Below, in pieces: positions 8,584 through 16,124 of a stretch of 64,000 nucleotides of DNA (its first letter is position 1; the number at the start of each line of letters is the position of its first letter). A model generated the notes under the pieces. The model was not told where the DNA came from and did not search any database. It worked only from the letters and a program-made list of their open reading frames with translations. This DNA is from CAYNLK01 sp964398055 (lineage in GTDB: Bacteria > Chloroflexota > Anaerolineae > 4572-78 > J111), in the NCBI GenBank assembly GCA_964398055.1, contig CAYNLK010000027.1, forward strand, positions 16,091 through 80,090, written 5' to 3'. The translations under genes were made by a program, and so were the position numbers.

Positions 8584-9405
8584 ATGGCATCGATCTTATC
8601 TGCAACAGGGGTAGTTAAGCGATTTGGTGGGCTGGTAGCCGTGGATCACGTAGACCTGGAAGTTGAAAAAAAGTCTATTCATGCCATTATTGGTCCCAAC
8701 GGCGCCGGAAAAACCACCTTTTTTAACTGTGTCACCGGCTTCTACACCGTTGACGAAGGGCGAGTCGTCTTTGATGGTAAACCGCTGATGGCCATACCTC
8801 CGGATCAAATCACCCGGCGCGGTATTTCCCGGACGTACCAGAATATCCGCTTGTTTGCCAATATGACTGCCATCGAAAACTTGCTGGTGGGGCAAGAACC
8901 TCATCTCAAGGCCAATTGGATCGGCGCAGTTTTCAGGCCGCCCAGCGCCCGGCGAGAAGAGGCGGCGGCCCATGAAGAGGCCCTGCGCCTACTCAGATTT
9001 GTCGGCTTACAGGGTAAGGGCGATATTCTGGCCAAGAACTTACCCTACGGTGACCAGCGGCGACTGGAAATCGGCCGCGCCCTGGCCAGCCGACCCAAAT
9101 TACTGCTCCTGGACGAACCTACCGCCGGCATGAATCCCCACGAAACCGACCGGCTGACCGACTTTATCCATCGCATCCGCGATGAGTTAGAGATTACCAT
9201 CTTGCTGATCGAGCACGACATGCGAGTAGTGATGGGTATCTCCGAAATTATCACAGTGCTGGATTATGGCCGTAAAATCGCCGAAGGCACCCCGGTTGAG
9301 ATTCAAAATAACCCTGAGGTCATTGAGGCTTATTTGGGGCGACGCGCCATCAGCGCGCCGGGCGGCAGAACTGGCGCCACTCAGGTAAGTCCTTCGGCCG
9401 CCTAA
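8584..9405 (+). CDS. livG: branched-chain amino acid-type ABC ATPase LivG
   Basis: This 273-residue ABC ATPase has Walker A GPNGAGKTT near residue 39, a LivG-type signature LPYGDQRRLEIGRAL near 155, Walker B LLLLDEPTAGMNP near 179 and the H-loop histidine in LLIEHDMRVVMG. The GISRTYQNIRLF segment and the long insertion before the signature are typical of LivG rather than LivF. It energises uptake through LivHM together with LivF. It is separated from livM by the inserted element and from livF by 28 bases. The short Ala/Gly tail has no known role. Confidence 0.94.
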   Translation: MASILSATGVVKRFGGLVAVDHVDLEVEKKSIHAIIGPNGAGKTTFFNCVTGFYTVDEGRVVFDGKPLMAIPPDQITRRGISRTYQNIRLFANMTAIENLLVGQEPHLKANWIGAVFRPPSARREEAAAHEEALRLLRFVGLQGKGDILAKNLPYGDQRRLEIGRALASRPKLLLLDEPTAGMNPHETDRLTDFIHRIRDELEITILLIEHDMRVVMGISEIITVLDYGRKIAEGTPVEIQNNPEVIEAYLGRRAISAPGGRTGATQVSPSAA

Positions 9406-9433
9406 AATCTTACAATCAGGTAAAAGATAAACT

Positions 9434-10147
9434 ATGGCTCTACTCGAAGTCAAAAACGTTCACAGTTATTATGGTAATATTCATGCCCTTAAGGGGGTTT
9501 CGCTTTCGGTTGAGGAAGGTGAGATCGTTACCCTGATTGGGGGTAACGGCGCGGGTAAGAGCACTACCTTAAAAACCATCAGCGGGATTGTGCGCCCGCG
9601 GCAGGGTACCGTTTACCTGGCCGGAGAAGATTTGGCTCAATACCCCGCCCATGAGATTGTTCAAAAAGGGGTTTCGCAAGTGCCGGAAGGGCGGGGTATT
9701 TTTAGCCGATTGACCGTTACCGAAAATTTAGAGATGGGCGCCTTTATCCGGGATGACGCCCGCCAGATTGCAGAGGACATGGATTACGTTTTTACCATAT
9801 TCCCTCGCCTGAAGGAGCGCCGCAAGCAAGTGGCCGGGACCCTGAGCGGCGGTGAACAGCAGATGTTGGCCACAGGACGGGCGCTGATGGCCCGGCCCAA
9901 AGTCTTGCTACTGGATGAACCTTCGATGGGCCTGGCCCCAATCCTGGTGGAGAGTATTTTTGAAACCATCCAAAACATTAATAAAGAAGGGGGCACAATC
10001 CTGTTGGTCGAGCAGAATGCGCTGATGGCCCTGGAAGTGGCGCATCGAGGCTATGTTATCCAAACAGGTGAGATTGTGCTGCACGATAGCGCCAAAAACC
10101 TGCAAAACAATGAAATGGTTCAAAAGGCCTACCTGGGTATCGATTAA
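9434..10147 (+). CDS. livF: branched-chain amino acid-type ABC ATPase LivF
   Basis: This is a 237-residue ABC ATPase with Walker A GGNGAGKST, Q-loop region VSQVPEGRGIFSRLTV, signature LSGGEQQMLATGRAL, Walker B VLLLDEPSMGLAP and H-loop segment ILLVEQNALMAL. The Gln-Asn after the switch region and the short length are diagnostic of LivF. It is the last gene of livHMGF and is followed by a strong intrinsic terminator. No livJ-type periplasmic binding protein is encoded in the window, so it must be elsewhere. Confidence 0.95.
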   Translation: MALLEVKNVHSYYGNIHALKGVSLSVEEGEIVTLIGGNGAGKSTTLKTISGIVRPRQGTVYLAGEDLAQYPAHEIVQKGVSQVPEGRGIFSRLTVTENLEMGAFIRDDARQIAEDMDYVFTIFPRLKERRKQVAGTLSGGEQQMLATGRALMARPKVLLLDEPSMGLAPILVESIFETIQNINKEGGTILLVEQNALMALEVAHRGYVIQTGEIVLHDSAKNLQNNEMVQKAYLGID

Positions 10148-10180
10148 CAAGTAGCCAGAAAAGTATTCAGACGGTTGTTG

Positions 10181-10216
10181 AAAAAGCGGAGGGCTAAGAG
10201 CGTCACTCCGCTTTTT
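10181..10216 (+). terminator. intrinsic terminator after livF
   Basis: The arms AAAAAGCGGAG (10181-10191) and CTCCGCTTTTT (10206-10216) are perfectly complementary with a 14-base loop. The stem ends in a T run. Confidence 0.8.
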
Positions 10217-10252
10217 ATCTACCCACAAGAGTTGGTGAGGAGAAAGCTTAAA

Positions 10253-11416
10253 ATGACCACATCTGACATTATCATTGTTGGCGGCGGCATCAATGGTTGT
10301 AGTATCGCTTTCAACCTGGCCAAGGCCGGCATCAAGGTCACCCTGGTTGAGCGTGATTTTATTGCTGCCGGTCCCACCGGCCGCTCCAGCGCCATTATCC
10401 GCCAACATTACTCAAATGAAGTTACTGCCCGGATGGCCCTGCGCTCCTGGCAAATTTGGCAAAATTTTGACGATGTGGTGGGCGGCCAGGTCGGTTTTGA
10501 GCCGGTTGGGTTTCTGCTGGGGGCCGGCGAGGAAAATGTCGACGAACTCAAAGCTAATATTGCCCTCCAACAAAAGGTGGGTATTGATACCCGCTTCATT
10601 ACTCCGCTTGAGATCAAAGAGTTGGAACCGGAAATCTCCACCGTTGGCCTGGCCGGCGCCGCCTACGAACCAGGCTCAGGTTATGCCGATCCGTCGGCCG
10701 CCGCCACTGCCTTTGCCGAACGAGCCAGAGAATTGGGGGCCACTTTAAGGCTCAACACCCGCGCCACGGCCCTTAAAACCGCCGGGGGGCGGATTACCGG
10801 CCTGGCGACCGACCGGGGTGAGCTGGCGGCCGGAGCCATCATTATTGCCGCCGGACCGTGGACGCCCCAGTTGACCCGCACTATCGGCCTGGAACTGCCC
10901 ATCATCACCACCCGCCACGAAGTTGCCGTTTACAAGCGACCGGTTGCCTTCGCCAAACATAGGGTATTTGGCGATTTCAGAGAGCAGGTTTATCTACGAC
11001 CCGAAACAGGCGATTTGATGCTGGTTGGCTCGATTGAAGATACCGAGAATCCGGTTGACCCGGACAATTATAACGAGAAAGTTGAGTTTGATACGATTGC
11101 CGACTTTGCCGAACGGGTCACTCGCCGCTATCCCATAATGTCAGCCGGGGTTTCGGCGGGAGGTTGGGCCTCGCTGTATGATATTACCCCTGATTGGCAC
11201 CACCTGATGGGGCCATTACCGGGTATTGACGGGCTTTACGTAACCGCCGGAGGTAGCGGCCACGGCTTCAAACTGGCCCCGGCCGTGGGCGAAATGATGG
11301 CCGAATTGATTCTGAATGGTCCCAAACCTAGCGCGGATATCAATATTTTCTCTGTTGAGCGTTTTACTCAAAACAAACTCATCAGCAGCCAATACGAGCA
11401 AAGTATTGTAGGTTAG
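10253..11416 (+). CDS. FAD-dependent amine oxidoreductase (DAO / sarcosine oxidase beta-like)
   Basis: This flavoprotein of about 387 residues is of the DAO superfamily. The Rossmann dinucleotide motif IIVGGGINGCSIAFNLA occupies the N-terminus and is followed by an acidic strand end (VTLVERD). TGRSSAIIRQHYSNEV resembles the flavin-proximal loop of sarcosine oxidase beta subunits and dimethylglycine oxidases. A late GLYVTAGGSGHGFKLAP closes the FAD site. The start at 10253 follows GAGGAGAAAG; an upstream in-frame start would run through the livF terminator. It likely oxidises a secondary amine or D-amino acid. Proximity to livHMGF suggests an imported N-methyl or amino acid substrate, but the terminator separates them. 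Exact substrate unknown. Confidence 0.87.
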   Translation: MTTSDIIIVGGGINGCSIAFNLAKAGIKVTLVERDFIAAGPTGRSSAIIRQHYSNEVTARMALRSWQIWQNFDDVVGGQVGFEPVGFLLGAGEENVDELKANIALQQKVGIDTRFITPLEIKELEPEISTVGLAGAAYEPGSGYADPSAAATAFAERARELGATLRLNTRATALKTAGGRITGLATDRGELAAGAIIIAAGPWTPQLTRTIGLELPIITTRHEVAVYKRPVAFAKHRVFGDFREQVYLRPETGDLMLVGSIEDTENPVDPDNYNEKVEFDTIADFAERVTRRYPIMSAGVSAGGWASLYDITPDWHHLMGPLPGIDGLYVTAGGSGHGFKLAPAVGEMMAELILNGPKPSADINIFSVERFTQNKLISSQYEQSIVG

Positions 11417-11514
11417 CCCAACAGACCTGTCTCATAGTTGACGGGTTGGCTAAAGTATAGTTTCCGTAGAGTTGGCGTAGTGTAGATAAATAAATCTTAT
11501 GTTACAATTAGCTC

Positions 11515-11637
11515 AAGATGGCAACGTAAAAGTTAGCCGTTGGAGCAATCAGGGCCAAGTAGGCTAACCTGGGTCAAAGGCAAGTTCATCTTCTCCTCCT
11601 TTTTGGGAAACCCGACATAATGTCGGGTTTCTTTTTT
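11515..11637 (+). ncRNA. candidate structured small RNA ending in an intrinsic terminator
   Basis: This non-coding segment has nested pairing. AAGATG (11515-11520) pairs with CATCTT (11587-11592), enclosing GTTAGCC (11532-11538) paired with GGCTAAC (11562-11568). A strong terminator follows: GAAACCCGACA (11607-11617), TGTCGGGTTTC (11621-11631) and six T. A -10-like TACAAT is at 11503-11508, but no convincing -35 was seen. The first part could also simply be the oxidoreductase 3' UTR. It resembles no RNA family I recognise. Confidence 0.4.
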
Positions 11638-11721
11638 ATTGGCCACGTTACTTCAAATCTCCCACCTTAATTTGTCGGCGGGTCATAGTACCAAAGTATA
11701 TAATTTTATGTTAAATGGCAA

Positions 11722-11950
11722 TTGAAACTTTCCATAATGATTGATATAATATAATTGCAACTGGTAGTTACAGTTCCTTAAAAATTGACCCAAATCGTTT
11801 CGAATAATTTGTCGGTAATTGCCTGCGTGGACGCCCTGGTTCAGATTTTTCAGACAGCGGTACAGCCAAGCGAGAGAGGTTTATGCCTGAAATGAGTCTT
11901 TTTTGCCCCAAAACCCAAATCAACGTTCAACTGAAGATTTGGGTTTTCTC
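11722..11950 (+). ncRNA. candidate small RNA with own promoter and terminator
   Basis: A promoter TTGAAA (11722-11727), 17-base spacer and perfect TATAAT (11745-11750) lies about 160 bases ahead of a terminator. The terminator arms are AAAACCCAAATC (11910-11921) and GATTTGGGTTTT (11936-11947). The roughly 190-nt transcript starting near 11757 has no credible reading frame with a ribosome site. A 6S-like or other regulatory RNA is possible, but the 6S central bubble and tmRNA or SRP signatures were not found. Confidence 0.45.
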
Positions 11951-12007
11951 TTTATTAGGAAAAAAACCATAAACAGGGCAATCTCAACGAGTTTTTCAGG
12001 TTGCATA

Positions 12008-12105
12008 CTTTATGGTAAGTAAATTTTCATGATTATGTCTAATAACTATTGCATAAAACCAAAAGAATCGATATAATTGTTTTTACATAAAAGCTTACCA
12101 TAAAG
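12008..12105. repeat. 12-bp inverted repeat pair flanking the LysM-gene promoter
   Basis: CTTTATGGTAAG (12008-12019) and CTTACCATAAAG (12094-12105) are exact inverse copies 74 bases apart, with AT-rich DNA between them. The promoter at 12049-12077 lies in the middle. Confidence 0.7.
12049..12077 (+). promoter_or_regulatory. promoter of the LysM-protein gene
   Basis: TTGCAT (12049-12054) and TATAAT (12072-12077) are spaced by 17 bases. Transcription from here would give a 5' leader of about 200 bases. Confidence 0.6.
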
Positions 12106-12283
12106 ACTTAACATAGTATTGAGAGGTGCTAAGTTAGGTCGCCAAGTTTGCTGGACTAGCGGACATGGGGATGGTCGGTGGCCCGGCAAAAATGAGGAGG
12201 CTGCGTATCGAGGGAACCTTGAAATCGGTAGCAAACTTAAATCGATGACTCTAGCAATAACTTATGGTCAATAGGAGGAAACC
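12084..12283 (+). promoter_or_regulatory. long structured 5' leader, possible riboswitch-like element
   Basis: AAGTTTGCT (12144-12152) and AGCAAACTT (12230-12238) can close a 95-base domain. It contains the small hairpin CGAGG-GAA-CCTTG and several G-rich pairings. The domain ends about 45 bases before the start codon. LysM genes are often governed by c-di-AMP (ydaO-type) riboswitches, but the conserved ydaO core was not recognisable, so the class is left open. Confidence 0.4.
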
Positions 12284-12730
12284 GTGAAAAAGATTTTACC
12301 CATTATTGCTGTTGTAGTTTTGTTAATGTTATTCATGGCCCCGGCCGCATCCGCTGCGCCGCCTGCCTGGGGTGGAGATTGCGGTGGTGCTCATCACTGT
12401 GTCAAGTGGGGCGAAACTCTGTATAGCATTGGCCGGATGTATAATAAAGATCCGAACTATATTGCCCGGGTCAATGGTCTGTACGACCCCAACCGCATTT
12501 ATGCCGGCCAGGTTCTCTACATCCCCCCCGATGGCCCGGCTTATCCGTGGTACGGTCATCGCCCGGTCGGCTGTTATGATTGGGGTTGTGGTGATTATGG
12601 CCGTCCCAAGCCTGCTCCTTACTACGGGCAAGGCTACGGCTACGACTACAGCGGCTATTACTACGAAGGTTACTATCCCAAATACAAACGCTATAGCTAC
12701 ACCTGTGGCTATTATGGCAACTGCTACTAA
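12284..12730 (+). CDS. secreted LysM-domain protein with Tyr/Gly-rich tail
   Basis: This is a 148-residue exported protein. Residues 1-25 are a signal peptide with Lys-Lys start, a hydrophobic core and cleavage near ASA-APP. One LysM domain follows (HHCVKWGETLYSIGRMY through AGQVLYIP, about residues 37-81), expected to bind peptidoglycan or another GlcNAc polymer. The remaining 65 residues are rich in Tyr, Gly, Pro and Lys with several Cys, a composition seen in wall-associated or adhesive proteins. The ATG is preceded by AGGAGG. It has its own promoter, a long leader and a downstream terminator, so it is a single-gene unit. Confidence 0.85.
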   Translation: MKKILPIIAVVVLLMLFMAPAASAAPPAWGGDCGGAHHCVKWGETLYSIGRMYNKDPNYIARVNGLYDPNRIYAGQVLYIPPDGPAYPWYGHRPVGCYDWGCGDYGRPKPAPYYGQGYGYDYSGYYYEGYYPKYKRYSYTCGYYGNCY

Positions 12731-12850
12731 TTGTTTGGGGTGATGGCCCTCTTGACAACCTAATCTTGGCCAGGCCGGCCTTTGCCTTAGCGGCAAAGTT
12801 AATTTCGGCCTATAGCGTCTGATTGTTCGGAGCCAAATTGAGCCTCGACA

Positions 12851-12883
12851 AAAAGCCTCTCCATTTTTTGGTGGGGCTTTTTT
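12851..12883 (+). terminator. intrinsic terminator after the LysM gene
   Basis: An imperfect stem AAAAGCCTCTCCA / TGGTGGGGCTTTT is followed by a T run. It lies about 120 bases past the stop codon. Confidence 0.65.
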
Positions 12884-12965
12884 GTTTGCCGGTAGATATC
12901 CGGCAGTTTGCCGAATTCAGCAAATTCGATATAATCCGCAAAATCGGTCTGGTGTCTCAATTTTG

Positions 12966-12997
12966 TTGTCAATATTGTTTATAAGAATAGACTCAAG
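12966..12997 (+). promoter_or_regulatory. cbpA promoter with a HAIR-like half-site
   Basis: TTGTCA (12966-12971) and TAGACT (12988-12993) are spaced by 16 bases. ACTCAAG (12991-12997), matching one half of the HspR operator CTTGAGT-N7-ACTCAAG, overlaps the -10 box. The other half is not conserved here. Confidence 0.4.
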
Positions 12998-13064
12998 TTT
13001 TGTTAAGTCTTACCTGGCGATTGGCCAGGCCAACTCAAAATTCCTGAATGGCAGGGAACAATTT

Positions 13065-13970
13065 ATGGAATATAAAGATTATTATGCCCTTTTGAGTGTC
13101 GATAAAACCGCCAGCAGCGACGAAATCAAGAAAGCTTATCGCAAGTTGGCTCGCAAATATCATCCGGACGTTAACCCAGGTGACCAAGAGGCAGCCCAGC
13201 ATTTCAACGAAATTAATGAAGCCCAGGCCGTCCTCACCGACCCTGAAAGGCGGGCCAAATATGATCGCCTGGAAGCCAGTTGGCGGCTCCACCAACAACA
13301 GAGTGAAACTGAACAAGATTTCGATTGGAGTCAATGGCTAACCGAGACCGGTAGCGCCTCGCTGGAGGTCGAGGCTGACCAGACTCAACCCAGCGGCTAC
13401 TCGGATTTCTTTGAGGCTATTTTCAAAAACATCGGCCAGGCAACGACCCCGGCCCAGGCCGATCGGGATTATACTCAAGAGATCGAAATCTCGCTCGAAG
13501 AGGCGCTTACCGGCGCGTCTCGTATTTTGCGGATCGGTGGCCGCCGGTTGGAAGTCAAGATTCCTCGCGGGGTTAAAACCGGTACTAAAATTCGGGTCCG
13601 TGGTGAAGGGAGACAAACCCAGGGGGACGGCCCCAAAGGCGATCTCTATCTTGAAATCAAGATTAGCCCTCATCCTATCTTCGAACAGGTCGGCGACGAC
13701 CTTTATGTGGAACTACCGATAGATTTGTATACAGCGGTCTTGGGCGGCGAGGCGATGGTACCCATGTTAAAAGGGAAAATCAAGCTCCGCATTCCCCCTG
13801 AAACTCACTCAGGCCGTACCTTCCGGCTCAAAGGGCTGGGTATGCCCAACTTGAAACACCCCGACGAGCGTGGTGATATTTACGCCAAAGTGATGATCCG
13901 GGTACCGGAGAATTTGACCGATGAAGAAATTGCTTTGTTTGAGGAATTGGCCGACCTGCGTGGCCTGTAA
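13065..13970 (+). CDS. cbpA: CbpA/DnaJ-type J-domain co-chaperone
   Basis: This 301-residue DnaJ-class co-chaperone has a J domain at residues 1-70 (DYYALLSVDKTASSDEIKKA, then the HPD of YHPDVNPGD, then DPERRAKYD). Two beta-rich C-terminal substrate domains follow, with EALTGASRILRIGGRR and GDLYLEIKI. The four CxxCxGxG zinc modules of classical DnaJ are absent, so it is the CbpA or DnaJ2 type. It stimulates DnaK ATPase in the cytoplasm. The ATG at 13065 follows GCAGGGA and begins exactly at the J domain; the in-frame upstream region contains the promoter. It sits 41 bases ahead of hspR, the usual heat-shock pairing. Confidence 0.92.
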   Translation: MEYKDYYALLSVDKTASSDEIKKAYRKLARKYHPDVNPGDQEAAQHFNEINEAQAVLTDPERRAKYDRLEASWRLHQQQSETEQDFDWSQWLTETGSASLEVEADQTQPSGYSDFFEAIFKNIGQATTPAQADRDYTQEIEISLEEALTGASRILRIGGRRLEVKIPRGVKTGTKIRVRGEGRQTQGDGPKGDLYLEIKISPHPIFEQVGDDLYVELPIDLYTAVLGGEAMVPMLKGKIKLRIPPETHSGRTFRLKGLGMPNLKHPDERGDIYAKVMIRVPENLTDEEIALFEELADLRGL

Positions 13971-14011
13971 CCAAAGGCTGGTTTGATAGCCGGCACATTT
14001 CTTGAGTGCTT

Positions 14012-14362
14012 ATGTCTGCCCAACCACCTCGCCCAAATGTCAACCAGCCGATGTACATCATCAGTGTCGCCGCCAAAATGGTCAATTTGCACCCCCAAAC
14101 CCTGCGCCACTACGAAAATCTGGGGTTGGTCATTCCTCAGCGGACTGGCGGGAATATCCGGCTCTACTCCCCGGCCGATATCGACCGCCTGAGCCAGATC
14201 AGCCGGCTAACCGATGAGTTGGGGGTGAACCTGGCCGGAGTCCAGATCATTTTAGATATGCGGGAGCGCCTGGAGCAACTCCAACTGGAAATGGAGGCCA
14301 CCCAGGCAGAACTGAGAGCTGAAATAGCTCGTTTACGCAAACGACTGCTTGAAAGCTCATGA
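14012..14362 (+). CDS. hspR: HspR-type MerR family heat-shock repressor
   Basis: This 116-residue MerR-family regulator has the HspR hallmark ISVAAKMVNLHPQTLRHYEN, then LGLVIPQRTGGNIRLYS and a winged-helix recognition segment. A C-terminal coiled coil (ERLEQLQLEMEATQAELRAE) is the dimerisation helix. HspR represses dnaK-type operons, with DnaK as corepressor. Its gene directly follows cbpA, as in many Actinobacteria and Chloroflexota. A CTTGAGT half-operator lies at 14001-14007, just before the ATG. The last four bases overlap the murJ start (ATGA). ATG at 14012 is preferred over GTG at 14006. Confidence 0.9.
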   Translation: MSAQPPRPNVNQPMYIISVAAKMVNLHPQTLRHYENLGLVIPQRTGGNIRLYSPADIDRLSQISRLTDELGVNLAGVQIILDMRERLEQLQLEMEATQAELRAEIARLRKRLLESS

Positions 14363-15972
14363 CCACCCCGGCAAATGTCTCACCGGTCCCGGTTAAGACA
14401 CCCCCCGCCCCCCCCCAGGTGACCGGCATGGCCCGGGCTGCCTCGCTGATTGCCAGCGGCAATATCGCCAGCCGAATCCTGGGGCTGGCTCGCGAAATCG
14501 TTATCGCCAACCTCTTTGGCGCGACCGGTTTTGTTTCTGCTTTTGAGGCTGCCCAACGCATCCCGATCATGCTGTACGACCTACTCGTGGGCGGGATGGT
14601 CAATGCCGTGCTGGTGCCCGTTTTTTCGGAGCAGGCCGAACGGGATCGAGCGGCGCTCTGGCACATCTTTAGCCTGATCTGCAGCCTGGCCGTAATCGGG
14701 CTAACTGCCGTCATTCTACTCATCGAACTGGCCACGCCCCAGGTTGCTTTTTTGCTGGTCGGCGGCTTCGACGACGCTTTGCTGGCCGTAACGGTCCAGT
14801 TGCTCCGCCTGACGACCCCGGCCGTCCTCTTTCTCAGCCTATCGGGCATTATCAGCGGCCTGCTGTATGCCCTCAAACGATTCGCCTGGCCCGCCTTTAC
14901 TGCCGCCATTTTCAATGCGGCTATCGTGATGGTGGCCCTGGTGGGTGTGCGGCTCTTGGGTTGGGGCATCGAGGCGCTGGCGGTGGGTTTACTGCTCGGC
15001 GCCGTGTTGATGGTCCTGCTGCAACTGCCAGGGATGCGGGAGGTCCGGCTGCGGTTTGTGATCGACCTGCGCCATCCGGTCTTGCGGCGTATCGGCCGGC
15101 TCTACCTGCCCATCCTGCTGGGGTTGGTGATTAGCTTCATCGCCATCACCCTGGATCGAAACCTGGCCTCGCGGACCGGCGCGCAGAGTATCGCCTGGAT
15201 GCGCTTTGCAACCACGCTCATCCAATTTCCACTCGGCCTGGTGTCGGCGGCCATCTCCCTGGCCATTCTACCGACTCTGGCTCGCCAGGCGATTGCCGCC
15301 GCTGAAAATAATTCCGGGCTGGCTGATTTTATGGACACGCTCGCTGCCGGCCTCAGGCTGGTCTTGATTTTGATTATTCCGGCCACGGTGGCTCTATTTG
15401 TGCTGGCCGAACCGGTCATTGGCCTGCTGTTCCAACACGGCGACTTTACCGCCACTGATACCCACCAGACTGCTCTAGCCTTGCGACTGTATCTGTTGGG
15501 GTTGCCTTTCGCCGCCATCGACCAGCCGCTTATTTTTGCCTACTACGCCCGTCAAAACACCCTTACCCCGGCCCTGGTTGGCTTGCTGGGCGTGGGATTT
15601 TATCTGGCCGCGGCCTTGCTGCCCACTTTAATCCGTCCTCTGCAAATGACCGATTTGGTGCTGGCCAACAGCATCCAACTGACCAGTCACGCCGTGATTA
15701 TGCTCTGGCTGACCCACCGGGTTGCCAGCCTGGGCCGCCGAAATCTTGGCCCAACCACCCTCAAAGCCGGCAGCGCGGCGCTGGTGATGGGCTTGCTGTT
15801 GTGGGGAATCTTGCCCTTTACTGTAACCTGGTTGGGTGAACTTCTCCTGGTCGCTCTGGCCGCCCTGGTTGGCGGCAGCGTTTATTTGCTGGGGTTATGG
15901 CTGTTGCGCACGCCGGACCTGGCGCTGCTCAACGCCATCCTGCAACGTTTTTGGCCCCGGTCTAATACTTAA
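14359..15972 (+). CDS. murJ: lipid II flippase MurJ
   Basis: This 537-residue integral membrane protein of the MviN/MATE-like family has about fourteen predicted helices. The early segment ASRILGLAREIVIANLFG and the following FEAAQRIPIMLYDLLVGG match MurJ, including the Arg residues lining the cavity. Later conserved segments include LFQHGDFTATDTHQTALALR near residue 355. MurJ flips lipid-linked peptidoglycan precursors across the membrane. It overlaps the hspR stop by four bases. A 30-residue Pro-rich N-terminus precedes the first helix. The presence of murJ and sortase nearby argues for a peptidoglycan cell wall. Confidence 0.92.
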   Translation: MTTPANVSPVPVKTPPAPPQVTGMARAASLIASGNIASRILGLAREIVIANLFGATGFVSAFEAAQRIPIMLYDLLVGGMVNAVLVPVFSEQAERDRAALWHIFSLICSLAVIGLTAVILLIELATPQVAFLLVGGFDDALLAVTVQLLRLTTPAVLFLSLSGIISGLLYALKRFAWPAFTAAIFNAAIVMVALVGVRLLGWGIEALAVGLLLGAVLMVLLQLPGMREVRLRFVIDLRHPVLRRIGRLYLPILLGLVISFIAITLDRNLASRTGAQSIAWMRFATTLIQFPLGLVSAAISLAILPTLARQAIAAAENNSGLADFMDTLAAGLRLVLILIIPATVALFVLAEPVIGLLFQHGDFTATDTHQTALALRLYLLGLPFAAIDQPLIFAYYARQNTLTPALVGLLGVGFYLAAALLPTLIRPLQMTDLVLANSIQLTSHAVIMLWLTHRVASLGRRNLGPTTLKAGSAALVMGLLLWGILPFTVTWLGELLLVALAALVGGSVYLLGLWLLRTPDLALLNAILQRFWPRSNT

Positions 15973-15984
15973 CATAAGCCTCAT

Positions 15985-16013
15985 TTGACAAAACAGACCC
16001 CAGACTCTACAAT
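15985..16013 (+). promoter_or_regulatory. promoter of the sortase gene
   Basis: TTGACA (15985-15990) and TACAAT (16008-16013) are separated by 17 bases, about 110 bases upstream of the sortase ATG. Confidence 0.65.
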
Positions 16014-16124
16014 TAGAGCCATAACTTATGTCAATCAATTCCTCGCCTGGCTAGTTCTTGTGGACAAACAGGCCAACCACCTATCCAGCCATCTGGGTAC
16101 AGTGGTCACTCAAACGAGGCGGAT

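Noticed and set aside
11722..11950. 6S RNA, tmRNA or SRP RNA
   Set aside because: Size alone fits 6S. The open-bubble structure, tmRNA ends and SRP tetraloop motifs were not found.
12084..12283. c-di-AMP (ydaO) or c-di-GMP riboswitch ahead of the LysM gene
   Set aside because: The closing stem is real, but the conserved core sequences of these classes could not be matched. It was left as an unnamed leader.
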